Shown here piece by piece: positions 16,957 through 26,435 of a DNA stretch of 45,315 nucleotides. A model generated the notes under the pieces. The model did not search any database, had not been told where the DNA came from, and worked only from the letters and a program-made list of their open reading frames with translations. This stretch comes from Verrucomicrobiales bacterium (GTDB taxonomy: Bacteria > Verrucomicrobiota > Verrucomicrobiia > Verrucomicrobiales > V1-33): positions 1 to 45,315 of the forward strand of contig JAGNEJ010000031.1 in NCBI GenBank assembly GCA_018003315.1, written 5' to 3'. Made by a program: the position numbers and the translations under genes. The number at the start of each line of letters is the position of its first letter. Positions within the stretch are counted from its first letter, which is position 1.

Positions 16957-18883
16957 TGATGGCAGTTAGGAATTCCGCCACGCCCTGCACGCCCAGGTCG
17001 CCGCGGCTGCGGTGGCGCACGGCGACGCTGTTTGCCTCCGCTTCCTTCTGGCCGATGACGAGCATGTAGGGAATCTTCTCCAGCTGGGCGGTGCGGATCT
17101 TGGCGCCGATTTTTTCCGATTCGACGTCGAGTCCGGCGCGGAGTCCTGCGGCTTTCAGCCTTTCGAAAACGCTGCGGGCGAAATCGTCGGCCTTTTCGCT
17201 GATGGTCAGGACGCGCACTTGTTCGGGGCTGAGCCAGGCAGGAAAGGCTCCGGCGAAGTGCTCAATCAACGTGCCCGTGAATCGTTCCAGGCTGCCGAAA
17301 GGCGCACGGTGGATCATGACCGGGCGGTGCTTCTGATTGTCAGGACCAATGTAGCTGAGATCGAAGCGGATCGGCAGGTTGTAGTCCACCTGCACCGTGC
17401 CCAACTGCCATTCGCGGCCGATCACATCCTTGAAAACAAAATCGATCTTCGGACCGTAAAATGCGGCTTCACCGGCTTCCTCGGTGAAGGGCTTGCCCAG
17501 AGTGGCAGCGGCGGCCCGGCAGGCGGCCTCGGCCTTGTCCCAGTTTTCTGCATTGCCGGTGTATTTGCCGGAATCGGCGTCGCGCAGACCCACTCGGACC
17601 CGGAAATCGGACATGCCCAGCGTGTCGAGCACCGTCTTTACCAGGCTGAGGCAGCCTAGCAATTCACCGGCCACCTGATCCTCCGTGCAGAAGAGGTGGG
17701 CGTCGTCCTGGGTGAAGCCGCGGACGCGCGTCATTCCGTTGAGTTCGCCGCTTTGTTCCCAGCGGTACACCGTGCCAAATTCCGCCAGCCGCACCGGCAG
17801 GTCGCGATAACTCCGCGGCTGGCTGTCGAAGATTTTGATGTGATGCGGGCAGTTCATCGGCTTGAGCAGGAAGCCGTCGAGAAGCTGGTCATCCGGAAGA
17901 ACGCGCTCCGCAGGGATGACTTCGCGTTCCGCACGTTCATTCAATCCTTCAGCCAGACGGCGGCTCACCGAGTCCAGCCGGTGCATGACTTCGGCGCAGC
18001 TGCATCCGGCATCGGCACACTTTTGGAATGCATCGTTTTCCACAATCGCCCCAAACTGGCTTTCCTTGTAATAGGGAAAGTGGCCGCTGGTTTTGTAGAG
18101 CGCCAGCTTGCCGATGTGCGGGGTGAAAACCTGGCTGTATCCCTGCTTGTGCAGTTCGCTGCTGATGAAATTCTGCAGTTCCTGACGGATGATCGCGCCC
18201 TTCGGCGTCCAGAGGATGAGACCCTGTCCGACATCTTCGTCGATGTGGAAAAGCTGCAGTTCCCGGCCCAGTTTGCGGTGGTCGCGCTTCTTCGCCTCTT
18301 CCAGTGCCGCCAGGTGCCGTTCCAGTTCCTCCTTCGAATCAAAGGCAGTGCCGTAGAGGCGCTGCAACTGCCCCTTGGATTCGTCGCCCATATAAAATGC
18401 GGCGGCCACGCTCATGAGTTTTACGTTTTTGCATTTGGACGTGTAGTTCACGTGGGGACCGGCGCAAAGGTCGAGAAACTCCCCGTTTTGATAGCAGGAG
18501 ATTTCCTCTCCGTCAGGAATCTTGTCGATGAGGTCGAGCTTGAAGCGGCTGGCATTGCCCGGACGTTCCGTCAGGCCGCCCAGCCGTCCGCTTTGCGCGA
18601 GCGCCCTGGCTTCGTCCCGTGAAATGATCCGTTTTTCAAACTTCTGGTTCTCCTTGGCGATTTTTTTCATCTCCGCCTCGATCTTCTCGAAATCATCGGG
18701 AGTCACCCGGTGCTGCATGTCGAAGTCATAGTAAAATCCGTTTTCCACCGGAGGGCCGTAGGCGAACTGTGTGTCCGGCCAGAGCCGCAGGATGGCCGTG
18801 GCCATGACATGGGCACAGGAATGGCGCAGGCGCTCGATGTCAGACATCGCGGCACGTTCATCAAGGGTCTTGCGGTCGTTCAT
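16928..18883 (-). CDS. thrS: threonyl-tRNA synthetase lacking the TGS domain
   Basis: This 651-residue enzyme charges tRNA-Thr. From ATG 18883 the editing domain begins almost at once: H21-S-C-A-H25 and C140-A-G-P-H144 form the expected hydrolytic site for mischarged Ser. The class II catalytic core follows, with Zn ligand Cys345 in P-M-N-C-P-H-H, motif 2 R-V-R-G-F-T-Q-D-D-A-H and C-terminal I-H-R-A-P-F-G-S-L-E-R-F, then the anticodon-binding domain. The roughly 60-residue N-terminal TGS domain of the E. coli enzyme is missing. An insert of about 50 residues with C-A-D-A-G-C-S-C sits before the Zn cysteine. The frame is open for another 265 codons upstream, but that is antisense to the next gene and lacks TGS features. 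Confidence 0.93.
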   Translation of the reverse strand: MNDRKTLDERAAMSDIERLRHSCAHVMATAILRLWPDTQFAYGPPVENGFYYDFDMQHRVTPDDFEKIEAEMKKIAKENQKFEKRIISRDEARALAQSGRLGGLTERPGNASRFKLDLIDKIPDGEEISCYQNGEFLDLCAGPHVNYTSKCKNVKLMSVAAAFYMGDESKGQLQRLYGTAFDSKEELERHLAALEEAKKRDHRKLGRELQLFHIDEDVGQGLILWTPKGAIIRQELQNFISSELHKQGYSQVFTPHIGKLALYKTSGHFPYYKESQFGAIVENDAFQKCADAGCSCAEVMHRLDSVSRRLAEGLNERAEREVIPAERVLPDDQLLDGFLLKPMNCPHHIKIFDSQPRSYRDLPVRLAEFGTVYRWEQSGELNGMTRVRGFTQDDAHLFCTEDQVAGELLGCLSLVKTVLDTLGMSDFRVRVGLRDADSGKYTGNAENWDKAEAACRAAAATLGKPFTEEAGEAAFYGPKIDFVFKDVIGREWQLGTVQVDYNLPIRFDLSYIGPDNQKHRPVMIHRAPFGSLERFTGTLIEHFAGAFPAWLSPEQVRVLTISEKADDFARSVFERLKAAGLRAGLDVESEKIGAKIRTAQLEKIPYMLVIGQKEAEANSVAVRHRSRGDLGVQGVAEFLTAITAEVRGRSL

Positions 18884-19186
18884 GAAAGGGGAAAAGGCGG
18901 TATGGCTGGTGGCGACGGCCTCGCGGGGCTGCGGGGTTGGTCCACGAACCCTCCTTGCCTTCAGGAGTGGTCGATTGCAACCGATTCCGCACTCCTGCCC
19001 TCTCCATCTCCTGCCGGCTTCCATCCTGAAATTCCGCCCGTTGCCATCAGAATGGTTTCCTCTACAATCGCCGCCATGGGATTGCCAATTTCTCCAGCCT
19101 CGGTTGCTGCCATCGGTCAGGGATTCCGTTCTGTACTGGCCCGCGCCGGCAAAGTGGGCACTCCCGCCAGCGGCGGAGTCAGTGTC
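18884..19186. other. divergent intergenic region, thrS leader hairpin
   Basis: No gene is supported here. Arms CAGGAGTG (18962-18969) and CACTCCTG (18990-18997) form a perfect 8-bp stem around 20 nt, upstream of thrS on its transcript. I find no T-box consensus. The rest is unremarkable. Confidence 0.4.
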
Positions 19187-20779
19187 ATGACCGACCTCGG
19201 CTCGCCGGTCGGCAGTTTTACCCTCCTGTTGACTTGTTTTTTCGGCGGCATTTCCCTGGTCAGCGGCCTGATGTGGTTTGGGCGGCACCGCAAAAAACTG
19301 GCGGCGGCCATGGCGGACGGAAAAATCTCCGGCGAGGAACTGCGGGACCTGGTGGCGCGCAATGCCTGGTCGGTCACGTTTGCTTTCAGCCTCGTGGCCA
19401 CACTGGTCTTCGGCACCGTGCTGGCCCTGCAGCGACTTTCCGGCTCCCAGGACAGCGGCATCCTGGCAAAACTCATTCCGGCCGTGGAACGAATGCAGGC
19501 CAGCCTTTTCAACCTGGAAAAGGGCGTAGGGCAAATTCAGGATGACACCCGGCAGCTCCGGCAGGACACCGGCGACATCAAGAAATCCCTGCAGCAGATG
19601 ACCGACAGTTTCGCCGCGCTGAGCAGCGGCAAAAGCGGACTCATCGCGGATCCCAAGTCCCCGGAACAATGGTATCACAACGCCCGGTATTGCGAGGAGG
19701 TCAGCGGCGACCGGCGCGGTGCGCGGAAGGCCTATCTGGAATTTTTCAATGAAAAGATGGAAGTCTTCGATCCCTGGCAGCGCTTTCTTCAGATCTTGAA
19801 GGCCGAGGAAGGCCCGGGCGGCGCCAGGGAAAGTCTTGCGGAGATCACCCGCAACAACAGCACCCTTTCAGCGCAGTTGGCGAAGCTACTGCTTCAGGAG
19901 GGGGAAGCCCGGACCAAAGGGCTGGTTGAATTTGCCGGAAATCATCCGGAATTCGGCCCCGCCCTCTATCATGCCAGCAGGGAATTCAGCGCGGAGCGGC
20001 TGGGGAATCAATCACTGGCCGACAAGCGGATGGAAAAGCAATGGGTGGAAAAATTTCTTGCAGCGCAGGCTGCGGGGCATTTTTACCGCTACTATTTGGA
20101 CAAGCGTTTGGCGGATTCCGCCGTTTCCGATGCGGAGGCGCGTCTGGCGCAGGCCAACTCCATGGCCGCGGCACTGGAGACGCCGGTGCGGCTCATGCAC
20201 ATGCAGTCCAATCAGGGCTGGATGGTCACCCTGATGCTGGCGGACTATGACGCCAAGGAACTGTTTACCCGGATGGACGACGATCCGGAATTCCATTCCA
20301 CCGGATTCCAGGGAGCACCAAATCCCCGCACCGGACTGCCGATGCCCTCGCTGAGCCTCAACCTTGGCAAAATCAAGGCCGGGCCCCATGTCCTTCATGT
20401 GCAGTATAAAGACACGAAAGACCGGATGAACGGCCCGTATGCATTGCCTTTCGAAACCACCGCAGCGATGCTGGCCAGCGTCAAGCCCATCCTCAAAACT
20501 CTAGAGCAGAGCTGGGTCCAGTTTTCCGGCGGAAACACCTTCTTCACCAGCCTGCTGAGTTACCGCCAGGCGCTGAAAGAAATCCGCTATTCCTTCGATG
20601 CGGAAACGCCCGCGCAGCAGTTGGATTTCACCCCGTGGGAAGGCACCAGCGTGCCGGACTTCGGCGACTACACCAAACCCATGTTCATTCCCAAACCGGC
20701 GGGGGCCAAATTCATCACACTGCAAATCACCTACCGCGACGGCGAAAAGAGCAACATTGTCAAAATTCCCGTTCCCTGA
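19187..20779 (+). CDS. membrane-anchored coiled-coil protein of unknown function
   Basis: This protein is about 530 residues from ATG 19187, which has a GGAG eight bases upstream; ATGs at 19076 and 19052 lack one. Two membrane segments (about 9-31 and 61-82) flank a short charged loop. A coiled coil follows (about 95-145, with repeated Q-x-x-x-D-T-x-x-L and D-I-K-K-S-L-Q-Q-M). A helical region (about 155-300) looks TPR- or SEL-like, and a beta-containing C-terminal domain (about 320-530) includes H-V-L-H-V-Q-Y and F-I-T-L-Q-I-T-Y strands and may be carbohydrate- or protein-binding. I recognise no named family. It is divergent from thrS and convergent with the glycosyltransferase. Confidence 0.7.
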   Translation: MTDLGSPVGSFTLLLTCFFGGISLVSGLMWFGRHRKKLAAAMADGKISGEELRDLVARNAWSVTFAFSLVATLVFGTVLALQRLSGSQDSGILAKLIPAVERMQASLFNLEKGVGQIQDDTRQLRQDTGDIKKSLQQMTDSFAALSSGKSGLIADPKSPEQWYHNARYCEEVSGDRRGARKAYLEFFNEKMEVFDPWQRFLQILKAEEGPGGARESLAEITRNNSTLSAQLAKLLLQEGEARTKGLVEFAGNHPEFGPALYHASREFSAERLGNQSLADKRMEKQWVEKFLAAQAAGHFYRYYLDKRLADSAVSDAEARLAQANSMAAALETPVRLMHMQSNQGWMVTLMLADYDAKELFTRMDDDPEFHSTGFQGAPNPRTGLPMPSLSLNLGKIKAGPHVLHVQYKDTKDRMNGPYALPFETTAAMLASVKPILKTLEQSWVQFSGGNTFFTSLLSYRQALKEIRYSFDAETPAQQLDFTPWEGTSVPDFGDYTKPMFIPKPAGAKFITLQITYRDGEKSNIVKIPVP

Positions 20780-20809
20780 GTCTCTTCGACATGGTCGGAT
20801 TTTTCCGGT

Positions 20810-22111
20810 TTATCCGGAGTGAGAGCCGACCGCTTTCAGAATCACCCGTTCAAATCCGGCAGCCATCGCATCCGCAGAAAATTTCTGCACCACGGAATCT
20901 CTTCCGGTTTTTGCCAAATCGGCCGCCAGCGCCGGATTGTGCAGCAGTTCCGCCAATCGGGAAGCGAGCGATTCCGAATCATTCGGCTTGCAGAGCAGGC
21001 CGCCGCCAGTGGCGCGCACCAGTTCGCCCAGTCCGGCATGATCCGGCTCCACCACCGGAACGCCACAGGCCAGGGCTTCGATCACATACAATCCGAACGC
21101 TTCTCCATACGTTGCCGGTACGCTTAAAACGCTCAAACTCTGAAGGAACGCAACTTTTTCACGCAAATTCAAATTGGGATGCCAGGTGACGGCATCGGTG
21201 AGACCGGCTTCTGCCAGGCGGCATTTTTGTTCCTCGATGAACGCATCGTCTGCATCGGTTTTTGTGCCAGCCAGCTTTAAGCGTGCAGTGGCAAATTCAC
21301 GCTGTCTTTTGAGCACGATGAACGCCTCCACCAGTTGATCGAGTCCCTTTCCTTTGATCAACCGGGCAAGAAAGCCGATGGTGGGGACGGCTGGCTGCTG
21401 CTCTGCTGGGCGATAGGCCGCGAAGTCCAGCCCATTATGCACGACGGCGACCATTTCATCGGAGATTTGGAGACGTTCCCGCATCTGCCGGGCATACCAT
21501 TCACTGGTGGCCACATAGCGGCTAACCTCGCTGGAATTTTCGGAAAAAAGGGTCCAAGCCTTTGTTTTCCATGGCTCTGGAAGCGAATCTAAAAAGGAAT
21601 CTTCTCCTTGAAGACTGCACACCACCGGAATCTGGAGTTCACGCCGAATTGCCGGTGCCAGTCCATTCAGCAATCCGTTGGAAAGCGACACCAATTCAGG
21701 CCGTTCCGTGTCTCGCATCCACCGTAACAAGCGTTTCCATTCTTTTGATTGTCTGCCCTTTGTGCCCAGCAACGATTCCACGGTCATTTCGCCCAACTCC
21801 TCCGGACGGGTCATTCCGGCGCGCTTGGCTGCGGCTTGCAGCAGCCGCGGCGCATCGAGGAGGCGATCCAGCCAGCGGGGCGAATTTCGAAACAGCCGGG
21901 ATTTCTGCTGGAGATACATGTTGATCCCGCCCGCAAACAGCGGGGCATCAGCACTTGCCGGTTCGTCGTCCGTGACCAGCGGCAGGTACAACGGCACCAT
22001 GACTGCCTCATGACCGCGGCGGCGCAGCGCCTTGATCAGATGATTGTCGCGCAGGCAGCTTCCGCAGTGGAAGTTACCAGTGCCAGGGGTCAGATGCACG
22101 ATTTTCACCAT
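20810..22111 (-). CDS. glycosyltransferase family 4
   Basis: This 433-residue GT-B enzyme has an N-terminal acceptor domain with V-H-L-T-P-G-T-G-N-F-H-C-G-S-C-L-R-D-N and a C-terminal GT1/GT4 donor domain. The second domain has the P-T-I-G-F-L-A-R-L-I-K-G-K-G start and the diagnostic E-x7-E segment G-E-A-F-G-L-Y-V-I-E-A-L-A-C-G-V-P. It transfers a sugar from a nucleotide donor to an unknown acceptor, probably in surface glycan or glycolipid synthesis at the cytoplasmic face. There is no signal or membrane segment. The early G-S-C-L-R-D-N motif is seen in a bacterial subgroup of GT4. It stands alone, with no other glycan gene beside it. Confidence 0.9.
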   Translation of the reverse strand: MVKIVHLTPGTGNFHCGSCLRDNHLIKALRRRGHEAVMVPLYLPLVTDDEPASADAPLFAGGINMYLQQKSRLFRNSPRWLDRLLDAPRLLQAAAKRAGMTRPEELGEMTVESLLGTKGRQSKEWKRLLRWMRDTERPELVSLSNGLLNGLAPAIRRELQIPVVCSLQGEDSFLDSLPEPWKTKAWTLFSENSSEVSRYVATSEWYARQMRERLQISDEMVAVVHNGLDFAAYRPAEQQPAVPTIGFLARLIKGKGLDQLVEAFIVLKRQREFATARLKLAGTKTDADDAFIEEQKCRLAEAGLTDAVTWHPNLNLREKVAFLQSLSVLSVPATYGEAFGLYVIEALACGVPVVEPDHAGLGELVRATGGGLLCKPNDSESLASRLAELLHNPALAADLAKTGRDSVVQKFSADAMAAGFERVILKAVGSHSG

Positions 22112-22652
22112 TCATCCATAGCCATCAACTAAGGGGCGCGCAACTTGACACCCACGAAAACGGGTTTCCTGCTGTCCTGGTTCAGCGTGAATGTCTGAAA
22201 GGTCGGCGCGTGTTATTAAGGCTCATCCGGGATTGATGTGGTAAAAAGTCTGCGAAGCGGGCTTATTTGAGGAGTTTGGAGGATGACTGCGAAAGGCCTT
22301 GAACAGTTTCAACCGGTTTGCCCACCCCATCAGCAACGCCCTGGCCGAAGGCTTCAACCGCGTGATCCAGTCGATCAAATCCACCGCCCGAGGGGACCGC
22401 AACTTCGCGCACGACCGCATCCGCATACTCTCCCTCCTCGAAAAACTCGACCTCTCGCTGCCGTGAAAATTCCCACAGAATTCCAGGAAGGGCCGGAGGT
22501 TAATGCCTATTGAAACGACTGCCCAGCGGGCCTCCGGGGATGCTGTTGCACAACTCGCATCCCGGGGTTTTCCGCAGTGTTCCGTTCGACTAACCTCAAC
22601 ATGCGGGGTAATCAATGGGCATCGTCAGGAAGTTGCCTGAGCGTGATGCTGT
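22112..22652. other. intergenic region with transposase debris
   Basis: Apart from the ISL3 fragment listed separately, this 541-bp spacer has no supported gene. It contains a TTGACA at about 22145, a possible ISL3-like terminal sequence beginning GGCTCATCC at 22220, and a hairpin GGGATGC (22537-22543) / GCATCCC (22557-22563). Confidence 0.4.
22287..22466 (+). pseudogene. ISL3-family transposase, C-terminal remnant
   Basis: The frame from 22287 to the TGA at 22464-22466 reads L-N-S-F-N-R-F-A-H-P-I-S-N-A-L-A-E-G-F-N-R-V-I and then Q-S-I-K-S-T-A-R-G-D-R-N-F-A-H. This is the conserved end of ISL3 (DDE_Tnp_ISL3) transposases, including the last catalytic Glu in E-G-x-N and the following I-K-x-x-A-R-G-x-R-x-F motif and K-L-D-L terminus. 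Only about 60 codons remain and a TGA at 22284-22286 closes the frame upstream, so it is a dead fragment. A GGCT-type sequence at 22220 might be the left inverted repeat; no matching right repeat was found. Confidence 0.7.
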
Positions 22653-25600
22653 TTACATCTGGGTGATCTTCACCCGCATGTAACGCTTTTGCGTTCCGGG
22701 ATCCTGCCGGGTGGCATCGATGACAACACAGTCGTAGATGCTCTGTCCCGTGGGGGAGGCTTCGGTTTCGGTGATGCTCAAGGCACCTCCAAGGTTTTGC
22801 GGCGTGGATCCCGAATCGCTGCGGGCAATGGTTGTCCAGTCCGTAAGATTCGCGGATACCTGCACCTCATACATGAGATCCGGAAAATACTGGTTACGGC
22901 GGCGAAATGTTGCTCTGAGCCGTTTCGCAACCGGATCGTAACTGACCGGCTGGTAGGGCACGTTTTTTACCAGAGGGTCCAACGCATGGGCGCACTCGGA
23001 AATGTTGAGGATGCCGTCTTTGTCGGGATCGAGCATTTCACTGCCGGGTGGAAGGCCACGGTCTCGAGCCCATTTGGCGTAGGAGGATTCGATGAACATG
23101 GTGAAGGCTCGCGTCGTGGTGGTGCTTTGGGCATTGGTGGCCATGAGATTGAAACTGTACGTGCCCGGACGAAACGGAGAGGCCCCAATGTAGTTGGTGG
23201 GGTTTCCAAGGAAGAAAACGCCCTGCGGCAGGCTTCCGCTCATGGTCCAGACTGCGTTGGGATCGTCCGCAGTGAGCGCCACGCCGGCCACGACGCCACA
23301 GGTCCAGTTGACGGTCAGGGGGCTGGTGATCGTCGGGCCAGGGGTGATCCATGAAACCTGATCCAGCCAGACCATGTTCTGTCCTCCATTGCCGCCATTG
23401 TCGCGGGTGAATTCCCAGCGCAGGGTGTGAGTGCCAGTTCCCGGAGAATAGCTGCGCTGCACCCAGTCCACTTCCCCGCTGATCCGGCCCTGTTCCACGC
23501 CGTCAATGCTGAAGACGAGCTGGTCCCGGTCAAGTTCCGTGCTGGACTTCCACCAGAACGACAAAGTTCCGGTGCCGTTGACGGTGGTTTGCAGCCAGGT
23601 GCTCAATCCGTGGCGGATCGGTCCGGAGTGCGCGGCATCCGTACCGTCATGCGTCAGGGCAATGTCGCCAAACCAGGGGTTGAATCCCCCGGTCGTCCAG
23701 TTGAAGCCAGCGGCATCCAGCGCTGCTGGAAGAGTGATGTCAGGGTAGATATGGAAGGTTGGATAGGTCGTGGAAGTTCCACCGGCGTTCGAGCAGGAAA
23801 TTTCTGGATCGTAGGCACCCTGCGCGGTGGGTGTGCCGGAGATGATTCCCAGGCCGGAGGCTCCTGAGGACACGGACAATCCCGGTGGCAAAGCGCCGCC
23901 GGTGAGCTGCCAGTTTTCCGGATTTCCCGTGGCGCTGATCTGCCAGCCAAATGGTTTCCCGATGACGCCTGCAGCGTAAAAATTGCCCGCTGGAAACTGT
24001 GGTGATTGGGTGTAGTTCACCTGGTCCACAAAGCCGGCGTTTTCGCCTGCGGTGGTGCCGGGGTCGGTCCTGTAGATCCAACTGACGGTGTGCGTCCCGT
24101 TGCCAAGGTTGATGGTGCGCTGGGCCCATGAGGTTTCACCAGTGAGAAAATTTGGATCATCGACCGAGTCAATGCGCAGGATCAACTTGTCGCCGGTTGC
24201 GGCACTGCACCGCCAGAAAAAACGCAGGGTTCCGGGCCCTTTGAAATCTGCAGTGAGAATGGAATCGGTGTTGGCGCCGATGGATCCACTGCGTGCGGCG
24301 TCAATTCCATCATTGGTGATGAGGCGCTGTCCCTGCCACAGGGCAGAGGGGGGGCTGGTGGGAGGAGAGGTGGATGTCCAGTCTTGCTGGAAGGCATCGA
24401 GGGCATCGGGCAGGGTGCTGCTTCCGTAGATGGTAAAGGTGAAGGTTTTCGCGGTGCCGCCGGCCGCATTGGCCACGGCCAGGCTTACGGTGTAAACCCC
24501 GGCCTGTGTGGGGATGCCGGTGACGGCATCGTTGCTGAGTCCCAGGCCCGGCGGCAGCGATCCGCCGGTGGAGTAATAGGAGGTGGGGGCGAAGGTGCTC
24601 AGCAGCGGAAAGTTGTAAGCCACGCCCACAGAGCCGGGCGGAGGCGGGTCGGGGGCGGTGATCTGTGCTGGATTGGGAGCGCCGGCAATGGTGCCGGTGA
24701 TGCGGTAGTTGCCCAGCGATCCGTAGCGCGACCAACCGTCAGTTTGCGGGTTGTTCTGGGCATTTCCCCTGACCATCAGATACCAGGTGCCGACCGGCAG
24801 ACTGCTCACGTTGATGGCGGCATTGCGGGAATTCGTCAGTGCACTGGATGTAAGGACGGCACCGGGGATTGCGAGGTTGCCAGAGGCATCCTGCAGTTCC
24901 GCATGAATGTCCAGCGGGCTGTCAAACGTCAGGGGTTTGATGTCCAGGGAAATGCCGCCGATGGCAATGGTCGTGAGTTTGAAGTAATCCTCGTCTGCGG
25001 ACGATCCGATGAAACCACTGTCATTCGGGGCCACGCCGCTGACTTGCAGTGTGGCCGCCGTTGCACGGGTGTTGCCCTTGTCATCATTCAGGTATGCGGA
25101 ACCACCAGCGCTTAACGAGGTGGAGATCGCCGCCAGGTCATCCTGTATTGGACCATCCCCGTTGCGCGTTTCCGCACCGGTGAATTCGCCTTTCGCCCAC
25201 TGGATGAGTCCGGCATAGTTGAAGTCGCCCATGAGCGGCGCCCAGCCATCCGAACCGTTGGGGCCGTGAAATTGAAGATCCACCGCCGGATAGTATTCCC
25301 CGGTCCCGCCTGGATAGGCGCTGGTACTCCAGTGCAGCAGTCCCAGCGTGTGCCCCAGTTCATGGGCGATGGAATTGCCCAACCGCTGGACAATGGTGAT
25401 GTCCGCCGTGGTGGCGGGAGGGTCGGCGAAGGCCCAACACACGGCGTTTGAAGGCACGCTGCCAGTGCCGGCATCGCGAAAGTTGCCGGGATGGGCAACC
25501 CCGCCGATGCCTCCGGTGATCTTGCCGCCTCCGATGTCGTAACGGGCCACAATGCAGCGCATCCGGCGTCCCACAGTTCCGGTGCCGCCTTCCGCCGGAA

Positions 25601-26375
25601 GGTTGTATTTGTTGGGGTTGGTGGTGACATTGACATCAAAGGGGGCAAAATACTCCGCCACCCGGTTGAAAGTCTTTTCGATGAGTGTGCGGTCGAAGCA
25701 GGGTGCCTGGTAGGTGATGGTGTTTCCGTTGTTCCAAGCCGCGATGGCGATGCTGCCACCGCGGAAGTCCAAAAATAGCACGGAGGCGCTGCCATCCCGG
25801 CTGTTTTTGATGGGAATGTCGGGCGTGAACGACGCTCCGCCCGCCATGGTGAAAACCGGGGCCGGCATGGCCCCGGCACCGGGTGGCAGGCACACGAGGG
25901 ATGACACAGGAGTCTGCTCCAGGGACGGGTTGCCATCCGCATCCGCCTTCACCGCCCACGCCTCCGGGTTCCCATATTCGATGAACCAACCTGACATTCG
26001 TCCGGTCTCACTGTCCTGCCCCAGGAAAAAAGTTCCCTTGCCCTGCAGGTCGCCACCAATGAACCAGCGGGAGGGAAAAACCGCATCCTCCCTGGCAAAA
26101 TTGACATGCATTTGGAACGTGCGTCCGTTGGGCATTGCAACCTCCCAGGACATACCCGCCATCATTGAGCGGAAGTTCCGAGGCAAAGCAGTGGCGGAAT
26201 CCGGCCTTGCAGCAGAAATTTCAAGCGGCGGGGGCTGGCTTGACTTTTTCAGGGGCGTTGCAGGGGCGGTGCCGGCAGGCGCATTTCCGGGCGACCGTTC
26301 CGGTTTACGGACAAGCTGCAACAGCAGGATGGTGGCTGTGCATGCAGCCAGCAGGGAAATGGCTCTTGTTTTCAT
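22653..26375 (-). CDS. large secreted metzincin-like protease with Ig-like and binding domains
   Basis: This is a 1240-residue exported protein with an N-terminal hydrophobic signal (about residues 4-22). The catalytic domain (about 190-430) has H338-E339-L-G-H342-T-L-G-L-L-H348, the zinc signature of metzincins (HExxHxxGxxH). A pre-peptidase C-terminal-like domain follows (about 438-565, S-S-A-D-E-D-Y-F-K-L). Then come putative Ig-like domains (S-L-P-P-G-L-x-L-S / G-x-P-T-x-x-G-x-Y) alternating with lectin-like modules (W-x-G-Q-x-x-I-T-N-D-G-I-D-A-A-R-S-G type), about 565-1060. The C-terminus has a D-P-D-K-D-G Ca-type loop and the shared beta module ending in K-R-Y-M-R-V-K-I. It probably degrades or binds extracellular proteins; the substrate is unknown. 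Confidence 0.85.
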   Translation of the reverse strand: MKTRAISLLAACTATILLLQLVRKPERSPGNAPAGTAPATPLKKSSQPPPLEISAARPDSATALPRNFRSMMAGMSWEVAMPNGRTFQMHVNFAREDAVFPSRWFIGGDLQGKGTFFLGQDSETGRMSGWFIEYGNPEAWAVKADADGNPSLEQTPVSSLVCLPPGAGAMPAPVFTMAGGASFTPDIPIKNSRDGSASVLFLDFRGGSIAIAAWNNGNTITYQAPCFDRTLIEKTFNRVAEYFAPFDVNVTTNPNKYNLPAEGGTGTVGRRMRCIVARYDIGGGKITGGIGGVAHPGNFRDAGTGSVPSNAVCWAFADPPATTADITIVQRLGNSIAHELGHTLGLLHWSTSAYPGGTGEYYPAVDLQFHGPNGSDGWAPLMGDFNYAGLIQWAKGEFTGAETRNGDGPIQDDLAAISTSLSAGGSAYLNDDKGNTRATAATLQVSGVAPNDSGFIGSSADEDYFKLTTIAIGGISLDIKPLTFDSPLDIHAELQDASGNLAIPGAVLTSSALTNSRNAAINVSSLPVGTWYLMVRGNAQNNPQTDGWSRYGSLGNYRITGTIAGAPNPAQITAPDPPPPGSVGVAYNFPLLSTFAPTSYYSTGGSLPPGLGLSNDAVTGIPTQAGVYTVSLAVANAAGGTAKTFTFTIYGSSTLPDALDAFQQDWTSTSPPTSPPSALWQGQRLITNDGIDAARSGSIGANTDSILTADFKGPGTLRFFWRCSAATGDKLILRIDSVDDPNFLTGETSWAQRTINLGNGTHTVSWIYRTDPGTTAGENAGFVDQVNYTQSPQFPAGNFYAAGVIGKPFGWQISATGNPENWQLTGGALPPGLSVSSGASGLGIISGTPTAQGAYDPEISCSNAGGTSTTYPTFHIYPDITLPAALDAAGFNWTTGGFNPWFGDIALTHDGTDAAHSGPIRHGLSTWLQTTVNGTGTLSFWWKSSTELDRDQLVFSIDGVEQGRISGEVDWVQRSYSPGTGTHTLRWEFTRDNGGNGGQNMVWLDQVSWITPGPTITSPLTVNWTCGVVAGVALTADDPNAVWTMSGSLPQGVFFLGNPTNYIGASPFRPGTYSFNLMATNAQSTTTTRAFTMFIESSYAKWARDRGLPPGSEMLDPDKDGILNISECAHALDPLVKNVPYQPVSYDPVAKRLRATFRRRNQYFPDLMYEVQVSANLTDWTTIARSDSGSTPQNLGGALSITETEASPTGQSIYDCVVIDATRQDPGTQKRYMRVKITQM

Positions 26376-26435
26376 GTTGTGATCTTGTCCTGCCGTTGTA
26401 CTCTCCGTGCGTTGGGGTTGGGGGAATGGAGGAGT

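Noticed and set aside
18884-19000. T-box riboswitch before thrS
   Set aside because: I found no conserved T-box sequence (A-G-G-G-T-G-G-x-A-C-C-G-C-G) or specifier stem; a GGGTTCGTGGACC stretch only vaguely resembles it.
18884-19678. N-terminal extension of thrS beyond ATG 18883
   Set aside because: The extension has no TGS-domain residues and overlaps the divergent membrane-protein gene, whose membrane helices are clear.
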